The position numbers and the translations under genes are program-made. From an uncultured Bacillota bacterium (GTDB lineage Bacteria; Bacillota; Dehalobacteriia; UBA7702), in NCBI GenBank assembly GCA_902766525.1, contig CACXDX010000016.1:1-12210 (forward strand): a stretch of 12,210 nt of DNA, in the 5' to 3' direction. Of the stretch, positions 8,434-12,210 are shown piece by piece (positions within the stretch are counted from its first letter, which is position 1; every line of letters begins with the position of its first letter). The notes under the pieces are model-generated. The model saw only the letters and a program-made list of their open reading frames with translations. It did no database searches and was not told the origin of the DNA.

Positions 8434-8463
8434 CCAATATAATTTTCCTATTTTAACACTGTT

Positions 8464-8492
8464 ATTTTATCAAAAAGCCGCTCTTTCGTCAA
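8464..8492 (-). promoter_or_regulatory. Sigma-A type promoter of the pur-pcrA-ligA operon
   Basis: On the minus strand a -35 box TTGACG (8487-8492) and a -10 box TAAAAT (8464-8469) are separated by exactly 17 nt. Each matches consensus at five of six positions. Transcription would start near 8457, giving a leader of about 123 nt before purE. It lies just downstream of two terminator-like hairpins that close the manC unit, as expected for a fresh transcription start. Confidence 0.75.
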
Positions 8493-8512
8493 GCTGTCCG
8501 CAGGCTTCGGGT

Positions 8513-8549
8513 AAAAGAAAAACCCCTGCTGAAAGTAGTTTTGCGGGGG
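8513..8549 (-). terminator. Intrinsic terminator after manC (distal of two)
   Basis: On the minus strand CCCCCGC (8543-8549) pairs with GCAGGGG (8523-8529), with one C/A mismatch and a 13-nt loop, followed at once by the U-rich tail UUUUUCUUUU (8513-8522). This is a standard rho-independent layout and ends 20 nt before the -35 box of the purE promoter. Confidence 0.7.
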
Positions 8550-8572
8550 AATGCGGCGAGATATTTTTTTTG

Positions 8573-8627
8573 AAAAAGCATTTGCCGCGAAGAGGGCGCC
8601 GGGGGCTTTTCGCGGGGCGAAAAATGC
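8573..8627 (-). terminator. Nested hairpin terminator candidate after manC (proximal)
   Basis: Starting 8 nt after the manC stop codon, an outer stem GCATTT/AAATGC (8622-8627 with 8578-8583) encloses an inner stem CCGCGAA/TTCGCGG (8609-8615 with 8585-8591). UUUUU (8573-8577) follows directly. The unequal internal loop makes it less canonical than the distal hairpin. The two in series would strongly isolate manC from purE. Confidence 0.5.
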
Positions 8628-8635
8628 CGTCCCTT

Positions 8636-9805
8636 TCAGCGGTATTTTTCGTACTGCGGCGGCAGCTCCCCGACGAAAGCGCCGATCTCCTCAACGCGGC
8701 GGCGGGGACAGATCAGAAGCACGCCCCGATCCTCGATGACGACGAGATCCTTCACGCCGATCACGGCGGTGAGCAGGTTGTCGCTGATCACCACGGAATC
8801 ACGCACCTGCTTCAGGAGCGTCTCGCCCCGGCGGATGTTGCCCTTTTCGTCGGCGGGCAGCAGCGCGGCGAGGCGCTGATAGCTGCCGACGTCGTCCCAG
8901 TCGAAAGCGGCCTCCACGAGGAAGACCCGCTTTTCCTTTTCCAGCACGGCGCTGTCGAAGGAGAGCGGCGCGAGCCCGGCGTAGGCTTCGGCGAGATCAT
9001 CGTCGCTCTCCTCGCTCCCGCTCAAAAGAGCGGCGGCCGTCCGCGGCAGCCAATAGGCGATCTCCTTTAAGAGCACCGAGACGGGCGCGACGACGATACC
9101 GCTGTTCCAGCTGTAGGTGCCCTTCTTCAGATAGCGTCGGGCCTTTTCCCGGTGGGGCTTCTCCACAAAGCGCCTGACGCGGTAATAATCGAAACCGGCG
9201 AGAGATTCCTTTCTGCCCCGCTCGGCGTAGCCGTAGCCCACGGCGGGAAAGCGGGGCTCGATGCCGATGACGGTCAGCGCCCGCTCGCGGCGGCAGACGG
9301 CGGCGGCGCGTTTCACCGTTTCAACAAAGCCTTCATCGTCGCCGATCTGATGATCGGCGGGCAGCACCGCGACGACGGCCTCTTCATCCTCGGCGGCGAT
9401 GACGCGGCAGCCGCGGAGGATGGCGGCGGCGGTATTCTTCGCTTCGGGCTCGGCGATGAAGCGGAAGCCGGCCTCTCCCTCTGTTGCCAAAGCGGCGTCG
9501 ATCTCATCCTTGAGGAACGAGGCGGCGACAACGGCGGGAACGGCGTTTACGGCCACGGCCTTTGCCCTCCGAAAGCAGCGGTACAGAAGCGTATCGCCGT
9601 GATCGAGGCGCAGCAGCTGTTTGGGGCGGGCCTCCCGGCTCAGAGGCCAAAAGCGGCTGCCCCTGCCGCCGGCGATGATCAGCGGCACGAGCCTTTCCTT
9701 TTGATCGCTCGCCGCGATCTCCGCGATCTCTTTGTTCTTTTCGCTCTCTTTGAGCTCATTGCTGTCTTTGACCTCTTCGGTCCTTTCCGTCTTTTCGGGG
9801 CTCAT
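8636..9805 (-). CDS. manC: Mannose-1-phosphate guanylyltransferase (GDP-mannose pyrophosphorylase)
   Basis: Cytoplasmic nucleotidyltransferase making GDP-mannose from GTP and mannose-1-phosphate, a precursor for surface glycans. The nucleotide-binding signature IIAGGRGSRFWPLSREARPKQ starts at residue 43. Later family elements are LPADHQIGDD, FVEKPHREKA followed by SWNSGIVV, and SFDSAVLEK followed by FDWDDVGSY, close to the GMP class. At 389 aa it is a short form without the C-terminal phosphomannose isomerase domain. About 38 charged residues rich in E and K precede the fold. The ATG at 9805 is chosen for its AGGAGG site 8 nt upstream; a GTG at codon 40 (9686-9688) with AAGGAAAGG just before it is an alternative that would remove the extension. 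No partner gene for mannose metabolism is adjacent. A related hexose-1-phosphate nucleotidyltransferase is possible. Confidence 0.88.
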   Translation of the reverse strand: MSPEKTERTEEVKDSNELKESEKNKEIAEIAASDQKERLVPLIIAGGRGSRFWPLSREARPKQLLRLDHGDTLLYRCFRRAKAVAVNAVPAVVAASFLKDEIDAALATEGEAGFRFIAEPEAKNTAAAILRGCRVIAAEDEEAVVAVLPADHQIGDDEGFVETVKRAAAVCRRERALTVIGIEPRFPAVGYGYAERGRKESLAGFDYYRVRRFVEKPHREKARRYLKKGTYSWNSGIVVAPVSVLLKEIAYWLPRTAAALLSGSEESDDDLAEAYAGLAPLSFDSAVLEKEKRVFLVEAAFDWDDVGSYQRLAALLPADEKGNIRRGETLLKQVRDSVVISDNLLTAVIGVKDLVVIEDRGVLLICPRRRVEEIGAFVGELPPQYEKYR

Positions 9806-9809
9806 AACA

Positions 9810-9849
9810 AAAACCTCCTCTTTTCATTCTATCGAAAAGAGGAGGTTTT
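9810..9849 (-). promoter_or_regulatory. Perfect 16-bp hairpin masking the manC ribosome site
   Basis: Positions 9810-9825 and 9834-9849 are perfect reverse complements (16 bp) around an 8-nt loop. Read on the minus strand, the 3' arm contains AGGAGG (9814-9819), the manC Shine-Dalgarno, and the 5' arm contains its exact anti-sequence CCTCCT. A TTTTT run ends the 3' arm, so the same element could also work as an intrinsic terminator for the upstream phospholipase-family gene, which ends 35 nt before it. In any transcript carrying both arms the manC site should be inaccessible. Confidence 0.75.
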
Positions 9850-9854
9850 ATGAA
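9826..9854 (-). promoter_or_regulatory. Candidate manC promoter overlapping the hairpin
   Basis: On the minus strand TAGAAT (9826-9831, five of six to consensus) lies in the loop of the hairpin, and TTCATA (9849-9854, four of six) stands 17 nt upstream. Start of transcription is predicted near 9819-9821, inside the 3' arm, so the mRNA would lack the 5' arm and begin almost at the ribosome site. The leader of about 14-16 nt is very short but contains AGGAGG. No better promoter is visible in the 79 nt between the two genes. Confidence 0.45.
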
Positions 9855-9884
9855 TATCCTGCGTTAAAGCGGTCATCCTATGCT

Positions 9885-10808
9885 TCAGCGGAATTTACCG
9901 TCCACAAAGCTGCGGCTGAAATCCATGTTGCTGATCATGTGGCGGTTGCCTTGGCGGATCGCCGCGTTGCTGCGGGAGATCAGCGTCAGCGCCGTTTCAC
10001 GGGCGTTTGCCATGATCTCAACGACGCTGAGATCGTAATCGCGGCCGTCGCCGTGGTGATGCCAGGACTGCTTTCTCAGGTTGAGGCAGTCGTCGGCGGT
10101 AGGAGAAGCATCGGCGAAGAGGGTCTTCAGATCGGCGAGACGGCTGAGGAAAGCGTCGTCCAAGGCGGCGTAGCCCTTCACGAAACCGTCGGGACGGTAG
10201 ATCATATCGGTACGGAAGTGATCCTCGATGAAGCATTCCTCGATGTCGCCGCTTCGAACCTTCAATTCATAGACGCCCCAGAGCACGCGGCTGTAGAGCG
10301 CGGCCACCGTGCGGCGCAGCGCCCTGTCGGTCTTATAGCAGTCTTCGACCGGACCGTTCACGCTGTCGAGATGGGCCGAGAGCTCATGATCGATGCCGTC
10401 TTCGATGTACCAGTGGGCGCTGACCGGGATCAGGGAGGACTGCGGCGATTCCTCCAGCACCTTCTGTTTGGCGAAAACGTAGGGATGGAGGGCGCTGTCC
10501 AGCGCGTAGTGACAGCAGAAACCGCTGTAATAGGCCATCAGCGTATCGAAATCAAGACATTTGCGGTGGTTGAGCAGGTCCTGCGCGAGAAACGTAAAGA
10601 GACTGTTGGTCTTTTCGCCGTGGATCAGCCTGCCGTAAAGGGGCAGGGAGCTGTATTCGTTGACGTGCCGGTGGGTGTAGAGCAGATCGGCGCCCTGGAG
10701 CCCCCAGCAGAAGGCGGCCCGATTCAGGGCGATGAGGCGGCGGCTCTCGGCGGAGACGCCTTTTAAAACCTGCTGACCGAAAATATGATGCGTGGTAAAA
10801 TGAGACAT
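9885..10808 (-). CDS. Zinc-dependent phospholipase C family protein
   Basis: A 307-aa protein resembling the zinc-dependent phospholipase C/S1-P1 nuclease-like family (Pfam Zn_dep_PLPC). Visible matches are the N-terminal FTTHHIFG (4-11), GADLL (39-43), H63, SGFCCHYALDSALHP (95-109) with a DxxxH pair (D104, H108), and HWYIEDGIDHEL (132-143) with HxxxE (H132, E136). These spacings resemble the zinc ligands of clostridial alpha-toxin-type enzymes. There is no signal peptide and no C-terminal C2-like membrane-binding domain, so it is probably cytoplasmic and its substrate is unknown. ATG 10808 is chosen because it starts at the conserved segment and has GGGAG 7 nt upstream; a longer frame to 11042 would cross the divergent promoters and invade the neighbouring gene. 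It is transcribed divergently from the AI-2E family gene. Confidence 0.82.
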   Translation of the reverse strand: MSHFTTHHIFGQQVLKGVSAESRRLIALNRAAFCWGLQGADLLYTHRHVNEYSSLPLYGRLIHGEKTNSLFTFLAQDLLNHRKCLDFDTLMAYYSGFCCHYALDSALHPYVFAKQKVLEESPQSSLIPVSAHWYIEDGIDHELSAHLDSVNGPVEDCYKTDRALRRTVAALYSRVLWGVYELKVRSGDIEECFIEDHFRTDMIYRPDGFVKGYAALDDAFLSRLADLKTLFADASPTADDCLNLRKQSWHHHGDGRDYDLSVVEIMANARETALTLISRSNAAIRQGNRHMISNMDFSRSFVDGKFR

Positions 10809-10835
10809 AACGATTCTCCCTTTCCTGCTGTGGGC

Positions 10836-10859
10836 GGGCAAGCGGCGAAGCGCTTCCCC
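10836..10859 (-). promoter_or_regulatory. Hairpin in the leader of the phospholipase-family gene
   Basis: In the predicted leader of about 55 nt, the minus strand can form GGG-AAGCG paired with CGCTT-CCC, with one G/G mismatch and a 6-nt loop. It ends 27 nt before the ATG and does not cover the ribosome site. No U run follows, so it is not a terminator. A stabilising or regulatory role is only a guess. Confidence 0.3.
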
Positions 10860-10869
10860 TCCGAAAAAA

Positions 10870-10875
10870 ATTATA
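10870..10875 (-). promoter_or_regulatory. -10 box for the phospholipase-family gene
   Basis: A perfect TATAAT on the minus strand lies 61 nt before the start codon in the divergent intergenic region. No good -35 hexamer stands 16-18 nt upstream, so the promoter may be weak or need an activator. The -10 assignment rests on the perfect hexamer and on its place in an AT-rich island between genes. Confidence 0.5.
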
Positions 10876-10896
10876 ACACAAAGCGCAAAGAAAAGA

Positions 10897-10925
10897 TAGA
10901 CTATTTTTTCATTTGCGTGTATAAT
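10897..10925 (+). promoter_or_regulatory. Sigma-A type promoter for the AI-2E family gene
   Basis: TAGACT (10897-10902, four of six to the -35 consensus), a 17-nt spacer and a perfect TATAAT (10920-10925). Transcription would start near 10932, leaving a leader of about 40 nt that includes a small ATCCG/CGGAT hairpin (10943-10956) just before the ribosome site. Confidence 0.65.
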
Positions 10926-10971
10926 AAAAAAAGAGAAGTACGATCCGTCAGCGGATAGAAAGGAAAAAGCC

Positions 10972-12150
10972 ATGAGAGAACGCTTCGAAAAATACATTCC
11001 CAAAGAATATTTCGCCATCGCCCTGCTGATTTTCGGCGGCATTCTCTTTTATTTTCTGCTGAGCCATTTGGAGCAGGTCTTTTCCTGGATCGGCTGGTTC
11101 CTCGGCATCTTCAAGCCCTTTTTCTGGGCGATCATCATCGCCTATTTCATCAATTTCATCGTCGGCTTTTTCGAGCGCCGTGTCTTCTTTAAAGTCAAAA
11201 AGGCCAAACACCGCCGGATCTTCGCCATGATCTGCGCCTACATTCTGGCGCTGATCATCATCGTGCTGGTCATCGCCATCATCGTGCCGCAGACGATCAG
11301 CAGCTTCTTCGCGCTGATCGACAACACGCCGACCTACATCAACAATTTCGTGACCTTCGTCAGCGGCTATGCCGCCACCCACAGCTGGGCCATGAACATC
11401 AGCGACTGGATGACGCCGCGGCTCATGGAGATCCAGGACACGATCCCCACCTTCGTCACCGACAAGGTGCTGCCCTACACCGTCGATTTCACCACGGCGG
11501 CGGCGGGCTGGATCATCAATCTGCTCATCGCCATCATCGCCTCGGTCTATATGATCTTCTCCAAGGAACGGTTTTTCGCTCAGATCAAAAAGGCGCTCTA
11601 CGCTCACCTTTCCGTCGAGCGGGTCGACCGCATGATCGAGCTTTCCGGCCTTACCAACGAGACCTTCAGCAACTTTATTTCGGGCAAGTGCATCGACTCG
11701 CTGATCATCGGTATCCTCTCCTTCATTTGCCTGTCCTTCTTCAATTTCCCCTATGCGCTGCTGATCTCGGTGATCATCGGCATCACCAATATCATCCCCT
11801 TCTTCGGGCCGATCATCGGGGCGGTGCCCTCGATCATCATCATCGCCATCGTCGATCCCGGCAAAGCCCTCTGGTTTTTGCTCTTCATCCTCATCCTCCA
11901 GCAGGTGGACGGCAACATCATCGGCCCCAAGATCCTCGGCTATTCCATCGGCCTCTCGGCGATCTGGATCATCTTCGCCATCGTCGTCGGCAACGAATTG
12001 ATCGGCTTCATCGGCATGGTCATCGGCGTGCCGGTCTTCGCCATCTGCTATATGCTCTTCAAGGAATGGAGCGAGCGCAAGCTCAAAGAAAAGGGGCTCT
12101 CCACCAAAACCGAGGATTACGCCGGCGACAAGAACAAGCTGCGCTTTTAA
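10972..12150 (+). CDS. AI-2E family transporter (polytopic membrane protein)
   Basis: A 392-aa integral membrane protein of the AI-2E/UPF0118 family (relatives include TqsA, YtvI and YueF). Hydrophobic segments lie near residues 13-31, 42-66, 85-106, 178-197, 241-258, 259-293 (two spans), 297-311 and 326-364 (two spans), with a polar stretch of about 70 residues after the third. The conserved PFFGPIIGAVPS (276-287) and the GYSIGLSAIWIIFAIVVG segment (323-340) identify the family. Members have been linked to autoinducer-2 export, Na+(Li+)/H+ antiport or other small-molecule export; the substrate here cannot be read from the sequence. AAGGA lies 7 nt before the ATG. It is a single-gene unit with its own promoter and terminator. 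Confidence 0.9.
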   Translation: MRERFEKYIPKEYFAIALLIFGGILFYFLLSHLEQVFSWIGWFLGIFKPFFWAIIIAYFINFIVGFFERRVFFKVKKAKHRRIFAMICAYILALIIIVLVIAIIVPQTISSFFALIDNTPTYINNFVTFVSGYAATHSWAMNISDWMTPRLMEIQDTIPTFVTDKVLPYTVDFTTAAAGWIINLLIAIIASVYMIFSKERFFAQIKKALYAHLSVERVDRMIELSGLTNETFSNFISGKCIDSLIIGILSFICLSFFNFPYALLISVIIGITNIIPFFGPIIGAVPSIIIIAIVDPGKALWFLLFILILQQVDGNIIGPKILGYSIGLSAIWIIFAIVVGNELIGFIGMVIGVPVFAICYMLFKEWSERKLKEKGLSTKTEDYAGDKNKLRF

Positions 12151-12173
12151 ACGGCGCGTTTCAAAAAGTTTTC

Positions 12174-12207
12174 AAAAGGTCTTCCTTTGGGAAGGCCTTT
12201 TTTCTTT
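12174..12207 (+). terminator. Intrinsic terminator of the AI-2E family gene
   Basis: AAAAGGTCTTCC pairs with GGAAGGCCTTTT (12 bp with one G-U pair) around a TTTG loop, followed by TTCTTT. It starts 24 nt after the stop codon. The A-rich 5' flank and U-rich tail make this a textbook rho-independent terminator. Confidence 0.9.
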
Positions 12208-12210
12208 GCC

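Noticed and set aside
8335..8457. Guanine or ZTP riboswitch, or PurR box, before purE
   Set aside because: I looked for the conserved purine aptamer loops, the ZTP core and the paired PurR boxes and could not place any of them in the leader.
9840..9867. Plus-strand minigene: AGGAGG followed by ATG and a 5-codon frame (MNILR, stop)
   Set aside because: The good ribosome site is a mirror product of the perfect palindrome serving manC. No plus-strand promoter is evident and no plus-strand gene follows, so a leader peptide role is unsupported.
10809..11042. N-terminal extension of the phospholipase-family protein to 11042
   Set aside because: It would run through the divergent promoters and into the AI-2E coding region; the start at 10808 has a ribosome site and begins at the conserved segment.
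10948..11607. Minus-strand open frame of 219 codons opposite the AI-2E family gene
   Set aside because: Very acidic low-complexity translation opposite a clear membrane protein; an antisense artefact.

Overview
The window (about 57% GC by eye) reads as a chromosomal segment of a Bacillota-type anaerobe. The evidence is strong AGGAGG-like ribosome binding sites at most genes, sigma-A type promoters, intrinsic terminators, the pcrA-ligA pair, and an AI-2E family permease and zinc-dependent phospholipase C family protein of kinds common in that phylum. Negativicutes, Clostridia or Erysipelotrichia are all possible; the sequence alone does not settle it. I saw no mobile element, CRISPR array, tRNA or rRNA.

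Region 1 (1-8492, all on the minus strand) is one tightly packed transcription unit read right to left: promoter, a leader of about 120 nt, then purE, purB, purC, purM, purN, purD, pcrA and ligA, the last cut by the window edge. Gaps are 27 nt or less. purM and purN overlap by 4 nt, and pcrA and ligA abut with no gap. The six purine enzymes cover de novo IMP synthesis steps 2 (PurD), 3 (PurN), 5 (PurM), carboxylation (PurE), SAICAR synthesis (PurC) and the lyase step (PurB, also used for AMP). PurF, PurL/Q/S, PurK and PurH are absent from this cluster and must be encoded elsewhere or missing. Two housekeeping DNA maintenance genes, a UvrD-family helicase and the NAD-dependent DNA ligase, ride at its 3' end.

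Region 2 (8493-9884, minus strand) holds a mannose-1-phosphate guanylyltransferase gene (manC), followed by two successive terminator-like hairpins that separate it from the purE promoter. Just before the manC start lies the most unusual element of the window: a perfect 16-bp inverted repeat with an 8-nt loop, whose 3' arm is the manC Shine-Dalgarno sequence. A fair sigma-A promoter overlaps the hairpin and would start transcription inside the 3' arm. Transcripts running in from upstream should therefore have a masked ribosome site (and may terminate), while locally started transcripts should have it exposed.

Region 3 (9885-12210) holds a cytoplasmic zinc-dependent phospholipase C family protein (minus strand) and a divergently transcribed AI-2E family membrane protein (plus strand) with its own terminator. 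Both have promoter -10 boxes in the 163-bp intergenic region. Most of the window is ordinary core metabolism; the manC hairpin is the part most worth testing.
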